This document shows positions 16,900-25,691 of a stretch of DNA of 64,000 nt, in pieces. The notes beneath the pieces are model-generated. The model saw only the letters and a program-made list of their open reading frames with translations, made no database searches and was not told where the DNA came from. How positions within the stretch are numbered: the stretch's first letter is position 1; each line of letters starts with the position of its first letter. Position numbers and translations under genes: made by a program. The stretch covers positions 1 to 64,000 of the forward strand of contig JAKFEY010000036.1 of the NCBI GenBank assembly GCA_036675475.1. Direction: 5' to 3'. This stretch comes from JALYRV01 sp036675475 (GTDB lineage Bacteria > Acidobacteriota > Vicinamibacteria > Vicinamibacterales > SCN-69-37).

Positions 16900-18705
16900 A
16901 TGAGACTCAGGGCGTGGCTCGCAGCGGCGGCGATCGCGGGATTGGTGAGTTCAGTCGTGCACGCCCAATACCCGCTGCGGCGCGAAATTCGCGTCGACAA
17001 CGGCGTGGTGGCCGCGGGACGATCGTTTGCCGCCGATGCGGGCGCGCGCGTGATGACGTCGGGCGGCAACGCCATCGACGCGGGCGTGGCCGGCGTGTTT
17101 GCCGCCGCGGTGGTGGAGATCTCCCACTTCGGGATGGGCGGCGAAGCGCCCATCATCATTTACTCCGCCAAAGACAGGAAGGTCGTGGTCATCAACGGAC
17201 AGGGCACGGCGCCGAAGGCTGCGACGCCCGCCATGTTTGCGGGCGAGGTGGCGCCGCCGGCCAACGGCCCGCGCGCGGCGACGATGCCCGCGATGATCGA
17301 CTCGGCGGCGCTGGCGCTGGCACGGTATGGCACGAAGAGTTTCGAAGAGGTGATGCAGCCGGCCATCGAGCTGGCCGACGGCTTCCCGATGTACGCGTTC
17401 CTGCGGCGCTATCTGCAGAGCGAGCGGCGCGCGAGCGAGCAGTACGCGTGGACGAAGCGTACCTACTACGCCGACGGCCGCGTGCCGGAGGTGGGCGAGA
17501 TGTTCCGGCAGCCGAATCTGGCCAGGACGCTGCGCGCGCTGGTCGAGGCGGAGCGGCAGGCGCGCGCGGCCGGCGCGTCGCGGGAGGACGGCATCCGCGC
17601 GGCGCGCGATCGGTTCTACAAGGGCGACATCGCGCGGCGGATGGCCGCGGGCGTGCAGGAGGCCGGCGGACTGATGACCGAAGCCGACCTCGCGGCGTAC
17701 GAGGGACGCTTCGAGGAGCCGGTCAGCACGACTTATCGCGGGTATCAGGTGTACAAGGCCGGCTTCTGGAACCAGAGTCCGGTGCTGCTGCAGACGCTCA
17801 ACCTGCTCGAAGGCTTCGACCTGAAGGCGATGGGCGCCGGCTCCGCCGACGCGATGCACACCATCGCGGAAGCCATCAAGCTCGCCTATGCCGACCGCGA
17901 CGCGTACTACGGCGATCCGGATTTCGTGAAGGTGCCGGGCGACGCGCTGCTGTCGAAGCAATACGCCGAGCTTCGGCGGCCGTTGATCGATCCGGCGCGC
18001 GCGAGTCTCGAGACGCGGCCGGGCGACCCCTGGAAATTCAACCCGGTTGATTTATCCCGGTTGGTGTCCGCGGAGGCCAACCGGGATAAATCAACCGGGA
18101 AGAATTTCGTTGAGCCGGGCGATACCACGGCCGTGGAAGTGGTGGACCGCGACGGCAACCTGTTCTCGGCCACGCCGAGCTCAGGCTGGCTGCTGGGCGG
18201 CGCGTTCGTTGCAGGCGACACCGGGATACCCATGTCGAATCGCATGCAGGCCTTCCGCCTCGATCCCGACAGCCCGAACGTGCTCGCGGGCGGCAAGCGT
18301 CCGCGCACGACGCTGACGCCGACGGTCGTGCTCAAGGACGGCAAGCCCTTCCTGGCGATTGGCACGCCGGGCGGCGACAGCCAGGATCAGCAGATCCTGC
18401 TCGTGCTGCTCAACATGATCGACTTCGGCATGGACGTGCAGGCCGCCATCGAGGCGCCGCGCATCAACTCGCTTCATCCCGAGAGCTCGTTCGACGACCA
18501 TCGCGCGCAGCCGGGGGTGCTCGAAGTCGAGCGCACGCTGAGCGACGCGGCGCGCGCGGAACTGCAGCGGCGCGGCCATGTGCTGCGCGTCCGTCCGCCC
18601 TACGGCATGTCGACCGGCATCGTCGCGGCCGGCATCGATCCGGCCACCGGCAAGCTCCGCGGCGGCGCGGACCCGCGCCGCGAGCGCTACGTGATCGCAT
18701 GGTAA
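16900..18705 (+). CDS. ggt: Gamma-glutamyltransferase with palindrome-derived insertion
   Basis: The 601-residue protein is a periplasmic Ntn-hydrolase that cleaves gamma-glutamyl bonds, for example in glutathione. The ATG at 16900 follows ACAGGAGA by 6 nt and starts a signal peptide ending VVHAQ. The autoprocessing site is EPGDTTAVEVVDRDGN (Thr409 as new N-terminus), and PSSGWLLGG supplies oxyanion residues. Residues of about 378-403 (around NPVDLSRLVSAEANRDKSTG) are encoded by a long inverted repeat and are not a family feature; they fall in the loop just before the cleavage point. The gene overlaps the following M16 peptidase gene by 7 nt. Confidence 0.9.
   Translation: MRLRAWLAAAAIAGLVSSVVHAQYPLRREIRVDNGVVAAGRSFAADAGARVMTSGGNAIDAGVAGVFAAAVVEISHFGMGGEAPIIIYSAKDRKVVVINGQGTAPKAATPAMFAGEVAPPANGPRAATMPAMIDSAALALARYGTKSFEEVMQPAIELADGFPMYAFLRRYLQSERRASEQYAWTKRTYYADGRVPEVGEMFRQPNLARTLRALVEAERQARAAGASREDGIRAARDRFYKGDIARRMAAGVQEAGGLMTEADLAAYEGRFEEPVSTTYRGYQVYKAGFWNQSPVLLQTLNLLEGFDLKAMGAGSADAMHTIAEAIKLAYADRDAYYGDPDFVKVPGDALLSKQYAELRRPLIDPARASLETRPGDPWKFNPVDLSRLVSAEANRDKSTGKNFVEPGDTTAVEVVDRDGNLFSATPSSGWLLGGAFVAGDTGIPMSNRMQAFRLDPDSPNVLAGGKRPRTTLTPTVVLKDGKPFLAIGTPGGDSQDQQILLVLLNMIDFGMDVQAAIEAPRINSLHPESSFDDHRAQPGVLEVERTLSDAARAELQRRGHVLRVRPPYGMSTGIVAAGIDPATGKLRGGADPRRERYVIAW
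18033..18108. repeat. Palindromic element inserted in frame in ggt
   Basis: A perfect 23-bp inverted repeat (18042-18064 and 18077-18099) surrounds a 12-nt loop. Outer 7-bp arms GAAATTC (18033) and GAATTTC (18102) extend the pairing. The element is fully translated as part of ggt. Its outer ends recur as a short version at 45981-46003, so it is a mobile-looking repeat family rather than a ggt peculiarity. Confidence 0.85.
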
Positions 18706-20006
18706 ATCTTCCGTTCGCGCGCGAGACGCTCGACAACGGCCTCACGGTGCTCGTGCACGAGCACCGCGACGTACCGCTGGTCGCCGTCAATGTCTGGTAC
18801 CACGTGGGCTCGAAGAACGAGCGGCCCGGGCTCACCGGCTTCGCGCATTTGTTCGAGCATCTGATGTTCGAAGGATCGAAGCATCACGACAGCGGCTATT
18901 TCGGGCCGCTGCAGGATGCGGGCGCGTCGCTCAACGGATCGACCAACGCGGACCGGACGAACTACTGGGAGACGGTGCCGCGCGAGGCGCTGGATCTCGC
19001 GCTGTGGCTCGAGTCCGATCGCATGGGGCATCTGCTGCCGGCGCTGACCGACGCGAAGCTCACCAATCAGCGCGACGTGGTGCTCAACGAGCGGCGGCAG
19101 AACTACGAGAACCGGCCGTACGGCCGCGCGAGCTTCGCGCTGCTCGGCGCGCTCTATCCGCCCGATCATCCGTATCACTGGCCGACGATCGGGTGGCCGG
19201 CCGACATTTCGGCGGCGTCGCTCGCCGATGTCAGCGCCTTTTTCGCGCGCTACTACCATCCGGCCAACGCCACGCTCGCCATCGCCGGCGACATCAGCGC
19301 CGCCGACGCGATCGCGCGCGCCAACGCGTACTTCGGCGACATTCCGGCCGGGCCCGCGGTCGATCCGGTCAGGCCCGCCACACCCGAGATGCCGCGGCCA
19401 ATCCGGCTGGTGCTCGAGGATCGGGTGGAGCTGCCGCGGCTCTATCTCGCCTGGCACTCGCCGGCGCTGTTTGCCGACGGCGACGCCGACTTTGATCTGC
19501 TCGGCGAAATTCTGGGCGGCGGCAAGACGTCGCGGCTCTACAAACGACTCGTGTTCGACAATCGCGTCGCCACCGAGTTAATCGCGTCGCAGGCCTCGCG
19601 CGAAGCGGGCAGCATGTTCCAGGTGGTCGCCACGGCGGCGCCCGGGCGCCGCCTGGAAGACGTACTCGCCATCGTCGACGAGGAGCTCGCGGCGCTGGCC
19701 GCGAACGGGCCGACCGAAGACGAGGTCGAGCGCGTCAAGGCGCAGGCGGAGTCGGCCTTCGTGATGCGGCTGCAGCATCTTGGCGGCTTCGGCGGCCGCG
19801 CCGATCAGCTCAATGCGTACCAGACCTATCTTGGCGATCCCGCGGCGTTCGGCGCCGATCTCGATCGGTACTTGCGCGCGACCGGCGCGTCGGTGGCCGC
19901 GGCGGCGGCCGCGCTGCGCGCGCGCCATCGAGCCGAGCTCTCCGTCGTGCCCGTGGGGCAGGCCACGCTCGCCCTCGAGGGCTCGACGCCGGCGGAAGTG
20001 ATCTGA
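18699..20006 (+). CDS. M16 family zinc peptidase (catalytic subunit)
   Basis: The 435-residue protein belongs to the pitrilysin/processing-peptidase family. The inverted zinc motif HxxEH is present as HLFEH (His50, Glu53, His54), with the third ligand glutamate expected in LNERRQNYENRPYG. No signal peptide is evident from this start, which overlaps the ggt stop. The C-terminal half holds the second, non-catalytic M16 fold (GRADQLNAYQTYLGD). It pairs with the next gene, which lacks the zinc motif, as in bacterial heterodimeric M16 enzymes. Confidence 0.92.
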   Translation: MVNLPFARETLDNGLTVLVHEHRDVPLVAVNVWYHVGSKNERPGLTGFAHLFEHLMFEGSKHHDSGYFGPLQDAGASLNGSTNADRTNYWETVPREALDLALWLESDRMGHLLPALTDAKLTNQRDVVLNERRQNYENRPYGRASFALLGALYPPDHPYHWPTIGWPADISAASLADVSAFFARYYHPANATLAIAGDISAADAIARANAYFGDIPAGPAVDPVRPATPEMPRPIRLVLEDRVELPRLYLAWHSPALFADGDADFDLLGEILGGGKTSRLYKRLVFDNRVATELIASQASREAGSMFQVVATAAPGRRLEDVLAIVDEELAALAANGPTEDEVERVKAQAESAFVMRLQHLGGFGGRADQLNAYQTYLGDPAAFGADLDRYLRATGASVAAAAAALRARHRAELSVVPVGQATLALEGSTPAEVI

Positions 20007-21373
20007 TGGGCATCGATCGCACGCAGAAGCCGGAGGTCGGCGAGCCGGGCGCGGTCGCGTTCCCCGCCTTCGTCCATCGCGCGCTCGACAGCGGCCTCGA
20101 GCTGCGCACCGCGCATCGGCCGGGCCTGCCAATCGCCGCCGTGATGCTCGTCATTCGCGGAGGCACGTCGCGCGATCCGCACGATCGCCACGGGCTGACG
20201 TCACTGACCGCGGGGTTGATGGATGAGGGCGCCGGCGATCTCGACGCCATCGGGTTGCACCAGGCCTTCGCCCGGCTCGGCACGCAGCTCGAAACGGACG
20301 TGGGCGCCGACAGCACCACGTTCGGGTTCACCGTGCTCGCGCGGCATTTCGAAACGGCGCTCGGGCTGCTCGGCGACATCGTGTCGGCGCCGCGGCTCGA
20401 GCGGGCGGACTTCGTGCGCGAGCGCGAGCTGCGGCTGTCGCGGCTGCTGCAGATGCGCGAGATGCCGCCGGCGATTGCCGACCGCGCGATGCTGGCGGGC
20501 ATCTACGGCGCGCATCCGTACGGACACGGCGCGCTCGGCAACGAAACGGCGATCGAGGCCGTGACGCGCGACGAAGTGATCGCGCATCACGGGGCCGCCT
20601 TCGGCGCGGCCGGCTCGACGCTGGTGGTGTGCGGCGACGTGCCGGACGATCGCGTCGCCCGCGCCGCCGCATCGGCGTTTTCCGCGTGGAACGTCGGTGA
20701 GGCGCCGCCCGATTACGCGCCCACCACGACGCCCTCGCCGCACATCCTGGTCATCAACCGGCCCGACGCCGCGCAAACCGAGTTGCGCGTCGCGCGGTTG
20801 TCGACGACGCGGCAGACGCCCGACTATCATGCGCTCGTCGTGCTGAACCTGGCGCTGGGCGGGCAGTTCGTCAGCCGCATCAACTCGAAGCTGCGCGAAG
20901 AGAAGGGCTACACGTACGGCGCGCGCACCGGCTTCGACCTTCGCTGCGGCGAAGGGCTCTTTCTCTGCCAGACGGCGGTGGAGCGCGACGCGACCGCCGA
21001 CGCGCTGAACGACATCTTCGCGGAGCTGGCCGCGCCGGCAGGTGACCGCCCGATCGCGGGCGCGGAGCTCGAGCGCGCGAAGACGTCGCTGGCGCGCGGC
21101 TATGCGCGCGGTCTGGAAACCATCGATCAGATCGCGCGGCAGGCGGCGCAGATCGCGCTCTACGGCCTCGCGCCCGATCACGTCGCGCGCTTCGTGCCCC
21201 ACGTGCGCGAGCTGACGGCCGCCGACATCGCCGGCGCCGTGTCGCGCTGGGTGTGGCCCGCGCCGTATGTGGCCGTCGCGGTGGGCGACGCGGATCGCAT
21301 CGAGGCGCCCATCCGGGCGCTCGGTCTCGGCGAGGTCCGCCGCATCGAAGCGGCGGAAGCCATTCTCGGATGA
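20006..21373 (+). CDS. M16 family protein, non-catalytic partner
   Basis: The 455-residue protein has the M16 fold, but where the HxxEH motif is expected the sequence reads GLTSLTAGLMDEGAGD, so no zinc site can form. The C-terminal substrate-binding pair is intact in REEKGYTYGARTGF (Arg and Tyr), as in non-catalytic subunits of processing peptidases. Its ATG overlaps the previous stop by one base (TGATG), which predicts equimolar production. The two proteins probably form a heterodimer that degrades exported or stray peptides. Confidence 0.9.
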   Translation: MGIDRTQKPEVGEPGAVAFPAFVHRALDSGLELRTAHRPGLPIAAVMLVIRGGTSRDPHDRHGLTSLTAGLMDEGAGDLDAIGLHQAFARLGTQLETDVGADSTTFGFTVLARHFETALGLLGDIVSAPRLERADFVRERELRLSRLLQMREMPPAIADRAMLAGIYGAHPYGHGALGNETAIEAVTRDEVIAHHGAAFGAAGSTLVVCGDVPDDRVARAAASAFSAWNVGEAPPDYAPTTTPSPHILVINRPDAAQTELRVARLSTTRQTPDYHALVVLNLALGGQFVSRINSKLREEKGYTYGARTGFDLRCGEGLFLCQTAVERDATADALNDIFAELAAPAGDRPIAGAELERAKTSLARGYARGLETIDQIARQAAQIALYGLAPDHVARFVPHVRELTAADIAGAVSRWVWPAPYVAVAVGDADRIEAPIRALGLGEVRRIEAAEAILG

Positions 21374-22392
21374 AGGCCGTCCGCTTCCACCGGCACGGCG
21401 GTCCCGAGGTGCTGACGTTCGAGGACGCGCCCGATCCCGTGCCCACGCCCGGCCGCGCGATCGTTCGCGTGCGCGCCTGCGCGCTCAACCATCTCGACAT
21501 CTGGCAGCGCCGCGGCATTGAACGCGTGACGATTCCGCTGCCGCACATCTCGGGCGCCGACGTGGCAGGCGAAGTCGTGGAAATTGTAAATGGTAAGTCG
21601 ACCCCCGGTCAGAGGGTGATGCTGCAACCGGGCCTGAGCTGTGGCAAGTGCGCGGCGTGCCTGGCCGGGCGCGACAATCACTGCCCACGCTACGACGTGC
21701 TTGGCTATCAGTCTGATGGCGGCTACGCGGAGCTGGTCAGCGTGCCGGACGCGAACCTCATTCCGATTCCTCCGCACATCGGGTTCACCGACGCCGCCGC
21801 ATTTCCCCTGACGTTCCTCACCGCGTGGCACATGCTGTTTGGCCGCGCGCGGCTGGAAGAAGGCGAGATCGTGCTGGTGCTGGCCGGAGGCAGCGGCGTG
21901 GGCCAGGCGGCGCTGCAGCTGGCGCGCCACGCCGGCGCGTTCGTGATTGCCACGGCCGGCAGCGCCGACAAGCTCGCGCTCGCGACCAAGCTGGGCGCCG
22001 ATGCCGTCATCAATCACAGCGACGAGGACGTCGCCGCCGCCGTGAAGAAGATCACCGGCGGGCGCGGCGCCGACATCGTCATCGAACACGTCGGCACCGC
22101 CACGTGGGACGCCAGCGTGCGCAGTCTCGCGCGGGGCGGCCGGCTGGTCACGTGCGGCGCCACGACCGGGCACGACGCGGGGGTCGACTTACGGCACCTG
22201 TTCGGACGGCAGCTCTCGCTGCTCGGGTCCTATATGGGTGAAAAAGCCGAGCTGCTCAAGGCGGCGCGCCTTTTCTTCGGCGGGCTGGTCAGGCCCGTCG
22301 TCGATCGCGTGTTCCCACTCGCCGACGCCGCCACGGCCCACCAGTATCTGGAAGAGCGGCGGCACTTCGGCAAAGTCGTCCTCGAGGTGTGA
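21370..22392 (+). CDS. Zinc-binding quinone-oxidoreductase-like dehydrogenase
   Basis: The 340-residue MDR-superfamily protein begins MKAVRFHRHGGPEVL. It has four structural-zinc cysteines (Cys91, 94, 97, 105) and the nucleotide-binding loop AGGSGVGQAALQLA. The catalytic-zinc Cys position reads CALNHLD, which is typical of members that lack catalytic zinc or use it weakly, so NADPH-dependent quinone or enone reduction is likely. It overlaps the M16 gene by 4 nt, and the substrate is unknown. Confidence 0.87.
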   Translation: MKAVRFHRHGGPEVLTFEDAPDPVPTPGRAIVRVRACALNHLDIWQRRGIERVTIPLPHISGADVAGEVVEIVNGKSTPGQRVMLQPGLSCGKCAACLAGRDNHCPRYDVLGYQSDGGYAELVSVPDANLIPIPPHIGFTDAAAFPLTFLTAWHMLFGRARLEEGEIVLVLAGGSGVGQAALQLARHAGAFVIATAGSADKLALATKLGADAVINHSDEDVAAAVKKITGGRGADIVIEHVGTATWDASVRSLARGGRLVTCGATTGHDAGVDLRHLFGRQLSLLGSYMGEKAELLKAARLFFGGLVRPVVDRVFPLADAATAHQYLEERRHFGKVVLEV

Positions 22393-22435
22393 ACCTTCCC
22401 GCCGTCCCTCCGTATTGACGGTGTAGACTTCATTC

Positions 22436-22639
22436 ATGAGCCTCATTCGGCTCAGTCTCAGCTTCGTAGGGGTGATAGGCGTGCTTGCCGCGACGATTGC
22501 CGCCGCGTTGATTTGGCTGCTCATCACCGATCCCGTCAGCGTCGCCACCACGGTCACCACCGGCGACGTGTCGCCAATCGTCCGCGCGCTCGGCACCGCC
22601 ATCTACGACGCGCTCAAAGGCGTGCTCGGCTATCTATAG
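22436..22639 (+). CDS. Small membrane protein (67 aa)
   Basis: Family not recognised. One strong helix (residues about 8-31) is followed by a Thr/Val-rich periplasmic segment and an amphipathic end (ALGTAIYDALKGVLGYL). The ATG is 43 bp after the dehydrogenase gene. Its stop overlaps the convergent hydrolase stop by 6 bp. It could be a small regulatory membrane peptide. Confidence 0.6.
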   Translation: MSLIRLSLSFVGVIGVLAATIAAALIWLLITDPVSVATTVTTGDVSPIVRALGTAIYDALKGVLGYL

Positions 22640-23638
22640 ATTCCGCCTGAAGAACGTCGTCAGCGCGAACGCGTCCATCCAGCTGAAGGGGGCTTTGCCC
22701 GTCGAGTAATGACCGCACGGCAGCACGAACTGTTCGTGCTCGATGCCGCGCGCGCGGAATTCCTCGATGAAGCGCTTCGACAGCTCCAGCGGGAACGTCA
22801 GGTCGTAGCGCGCGTAGACGACGAGCAGCTTGCGCCCGCGCACTTTCTCCATGAAGGGGAATGGACTGATCGGCAGCCAGAGGTCGCGCAGCAGCTCCAG
22901 CGAGATCCGGCCGTCGAAGCCCTGGCGCACGTGCTCGGTCGACAGCCCGTCCCACACCACGTCGGCAAACCACGGCGAGACGTGATTGAACGCCGCCGCG
23001 CGCACGAGCGGCTCGTGCGCGGCCGTGAGCATCGACAGGCACGACCCGAGGCTCGTGCCCATGATGCCGATGCGCTCGTACCCCTCGGCGTGCAGCCACT
23101 GGATGGCGCGCCGCGCATCGAGCACGGCCTGCCGGCACACCTGCACGGTGCGCCCGACGTTTGAGCTGACGATGTAGTCGGCGCGGTGCAGTTCGGGCGG
23201 CATGCGCCGATCGTGGTACGGCAGGCTGAGGCGCAGCGCCGACACGCCGACGCGCGCGAACAGCTCGCAGAGGGCGGCGTGCCCGCCGGCATCGGCGTTC
23301 CATTGCGGCAGCACCACGACCGCGCGTTTCAGGCGGTCATTGCGCGCGCGAAAGAAGCGGGCGCGGACGGTGTTGTTCTCGGGGTGCGGCGTGACGACTG
23401 CGCTTGCGAACGTCAGGTCCCGGCCGTCGAACGCGTACGACGGCGCGGGATCGACGTGATAGAAGCGGTCGCTCGCGGCCGTCGTGTCGCGCGCCCACGC
23501 GCGCAGCGCGGCTTCCGGCGCGTCGTGCGGCGGCGCGACATCGACCCAGTCGAGTCCCCACTCGAACGGGCGCACCACGCGATCCGTGGTCACGGACGCG
23601 AGCCGGCGCTCCCAGTCGTGGAAGAACCTGGCGATCAC
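22634..23638 (-). CDS. Alpha/beta-hydrolase (abhydrolase_9/18-like)
   Basis: The 334-residue cytosolic protein has the alpha/beta-hydrolase core. The strand VVLPQWNADAGGH carries the oxyanion region, MGTSLGSCLS gives the nucleophile elbow (GTSLG), DLTFP the acid and CGHYSTGKAPF the histidine. The long N-terminal part (DWERRLASVTTDRV) is peculiar to a subgroup annotated only as abhydrolase-domain proteins. The substrate is unknown. It ends 6 bp inside the convergent membrane-protein gene. Confidence 0.82.
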   Translation of the reverse strand: MIARFFHDWERRLASVTTDRVVRPFEWGLDWVDVAPPHDAPEAALRAWARDTTAASDRFYHVDPAPSYAFDGRDLTFASAVVTPHPENNTVRARFFRARNDRLKRAVVVLPQWNADAGGHAALCELFARVGVSALRLSLPYHDRRMPPELHRADYIVSSNVGRTVQVCRQAVLDARRAIQWLHAEGYERIGIMGTSLGSCLSMLTAAHEPLVRAAAFNHVSPWFADVVWDGLSTEHVRQGFDGRISLELLRDLWLPISPFPFMEKVRGRKLLVVYARYDLTFPLELSKRFIEEFRARGIEHEQFVLPCGHYSTGKAPFSWMDAFALTTFFRRNL

Positions 23639-23645
23639 GAGCGCA

Positions 23646-24089
23646 TCACGCGTTGTCGGCCTGGTCCGTCTTGTCGAGCAGCGCCCCGTACGTGCGGCCG
23701 GCCGGCGCGTCCGTTTCGACGGGCAGGCCCGCGGTGGTCCAGCCGGGCTCGGTCAGCGTGCCGGCCTGATCGCGCGCGCCGCCGAAGCCGCCGCGCACGT
23801 TCGTGACGTCCGTGAACCCGAACGTCTCGAGCATCTGCGCCGCCTTCATCGAGCGCATGCCGGCCTGACAGCCGATGAGGAGCTTCGAGTCCTGCGGAAA
23901 CGAGGCCTTCATGACGCGAAGGAAGTCGGGGTTCTGCGTCATCTGGCCGCTGTCGTCATGTTCGAGCAGCGGCACGTTGACGGCGCCGGCGGGATGGCCG
24001 GCCTGGAATTCGCGGGTGGAGCGGACGTCGACGTAGGTCGAGCCGTCCTGTTGCAGCTGATGGGCTTCGTTGACGGTAACGTTTTTCAT
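23646..24089 (-). CDS. Rhodanese-like domain protein
   Basis: About 147 residues with a single rhodanese domain; YVDVRSTREFQAGHPAGAVNVP is split here as YVDVRSTREF and GHPAGAVNVP. The active-site loop is GCQAGMRS, with the catalytic cysteine in the first position, so sulfur transfer is likely. An unusual C-terminal tail (GLPVETDAPAGRTYGALLD) follows. The ATG at 24089 fits the family better than the GTG at 24119. It lies 7 bp before the alpha/beta-hydrolase gene, with which it may be co-transcribed. Confidence 0.87.
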   Translation of the reverse strand: MKNVTVNEAHQLQQDGSTYVDVRSTREFQAGHPAGAVNVPLLEHDDSGQMTQNPDFLRVMKASFPQDSKLLIGCQAGMRSMKAAQMLETFGFTDVTNVRGGFGGARDQAGTLTEPGWTTAGLPVETDAPAGRTYGALLDKTDQADNA

Positions 24090-24121
24090 TCTGAGGTTCG
24101 ATTGTTGCAACGAATGCACTC

Positions 24122-24295
24122 ATGACGCAACCGAAGCCCCGCGATCCGGAACAGACGCCGGCCGCGCCCGAGAAGACGCCGCAGGTGCCCGCGCCCGATA
24201 CGCGCCCCGTGCCGCCGCCCGAAGGCCCGATCGGCACGCCGCCCGAAGTGAACCCCGAGCCGCCGCCGGTCAATCCGGTGCCGCCGCAAATCTGA
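24122..24295 (+). CDS. Proline-rich small protein (57 aa)
   Basis: A short frame rich in proline (about 40 percent) and glutamate starts MTQPKPRDPEQTPAAPEKTP and ends PVPPQI. It begins 32 bp from the divergent rhodanese start and ends 8 bp before the amidase stop, filling the gap exactly. There is no signal peptide and no known motif. Such tails resemble disordered linkers; the regular codon pattern supports coding, but no homology can be claimed. Confidence 0.45.
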   Translation: MTQPKPRDPEQTPAAPEKTPQVPAPDTRPVPPPEGPIGTPPEVNPEPPPVNPVPPQI

Positions 24296-24303
24296 GCGCG
24301 CGG

Positions 24304-25647
24304 CTACTCGAGCGCGCGCTCGATGCCGGCCGCGGCGCCCAGCAGGCGCTCGGGCTGATCTTTCCGGCCCGCAAGCTGCAAACCTGAGGGCAGCGGGGAG
24401 CCGGGCGTGGCAATGGGCAGTGAAATCGCCGGGTGGCCGCTGATGTCGAACAGCTGCGTGAGCCGCAGCATGACGGCGCGCACCGGCTCCACGCGATCGC
24501 CGAAGCGGACCTCCGCCGTGCCGAGCGGCAGGGCCGTGACGGGCATGGCGGGCAGCGCCAGCACGTCAACATCCGCGAGCGCCGCTTCGACATCGGCGGT
24601 CAACACGTCCCGCCCCCTGAGCGCCTGCGCGTATTGTTCGGCCGTCACCTTCTCGCCCATCTCCAGCCGCGAGCCGACCGCCGGCGTGTATCTGTCGCGG
24701 CGCGTCGCGATGAAGTCCTTGTGCCACGCCCACGATTCGTAGAACACCACGGGTACGTAGGTGTCCGTGATCGTTGACGCGTGGGGAATCGCGACCTCGC
24801 GCACGATCGCGCCTTCGCGCACCAGCGCATCGATCGCGTGCTGCCACGCCGCGCGCACGCCGTCTTCGAGCAGATCGAAAAAATAGCCTGTCGGGACGCC
24901 GAGCTTCAGGCCTGTGACCGGCCGCGCGTCCCTCGCCATGGCATCGCCGGCCTGCCCGCGCATCACCCGCCACATCACCCACGCATCGTCCACCGACCTC
25001 GCGAGCGGGCCCACATGATCGAACGACGTGGAAAGCGGCACGACGCCGGTTGCCGGCACGTCGCCGTACGCCGGCTTGAAACCGACGGTGCCGCAGAGGG
25101 CGGCGGGAATGCGAATGGAGCCGCCGGTGTCGGTGCCGACCGACGCGAAGCCGATGCCCGTCGCCACCGCCGCTGCCGAGCCGCCGCTCGATCCGCCGGC
25201 CATGCGCGAAAGATCGAGCGGGTTGCGCACCGCACCGAATGCGGAGTCCTCGCTCGTGGTGCCGAAGGCGAACTCGTGCAGGTTGGTCTTGCCGAGGCTG
25301 ATGGCGCCCGCGGCGCGCAGGCGCGCGGCCACGCCGGCGTCGCGCGCGGCCGGCGTATCGGGCAGCACGCGCGATCCGGCCGTGGTCACCGTGCCCGCGA
25401 CGTCGATCAGATCCTTGTACGAAACCGGGATGCCGTGGAGCGCGCCGCGCCAGTGCCCGCGCGCGGCGTCGGCATCGCAGCGGCGTGCGTCGGCGAGCGC
25501 GGCGTCGGGCGTGAAGGTGATGAAGGCGTTGGTGGCGGCGCCGTGCCGCGCGAACGCGGCGATGGCCTCCTGCACCAGTTCGACGGCGCTCAGATGGCCG
25601 CGTCGAAGGGCCGATGACGCGTCTGCGATCGACGAAAGCTCGGACAT
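24304..25647 (-). CDS. Amidase (amidase-signature family)
   Basis: The 447-residue protein has the complete Ser-cisSer-Lys triad: Lys78 in VSYKDLID, Ser153 in GGSSGGSAAA and Ser177 in DTGGSIRIP. Its length and sequence resemble GatA and aryl/acyl amidases. No gatB or gatC gene is adjacent, so a catabolic amidase is more likely than the tRNA amidotransferase subunit. It converges with the proline-rich small gene and diverges from the esterase. Confidence 0.9.
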   Translation of the reverse strand: MSELSSIADASSALRRGHLSAVELVQEAIAAFARHGAATNAFITFTPDAALADARRCDADAARGHWRGALHGIPVSYKDLIDVAGTVTTAGSRVLPDTPAARDAGVAARLRAAGAISLGKTNLHEFAFGTTSEDSAFGAVRNPLDLSRMAGGSSGGSAAAVATGIGFASVGTDTGGSIRIPAALCGTVGFKPAYGDVPATGVVPLSTSFDHVGPLARSVDDAWVMWRVMRGQAGDAMARDARPVTGLKLGVPTGYFFDLLEDGVRAAWQHAIDALVREGAIVREVAIPHASTITDTYVPVVFYESWAWHKDFIATRRDRYTPAVGSRLEMGEKVTAEQYAQALRGRDVLTADVEAALADVDVLALPAMPVTALPLGTAEVRFGDRVEPVRAVMLRLTQLFDISGHPAISLPIATPGSPLPSGLQLAGRKDQPERLLGAAAGIERALE

Positions 25648-25691
25648 GGCGCGTCCATTATTGAACAGGACGCCTGCGATAGACTGCGGAC

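Noticed and set aside
24304..25647. GatA subunit of the tRNA amidotransferase
   Set aside because: The catalytic triad fits, but gatB and gatC are not adjacent and the gene stands alone; a general amidase is the safer call.
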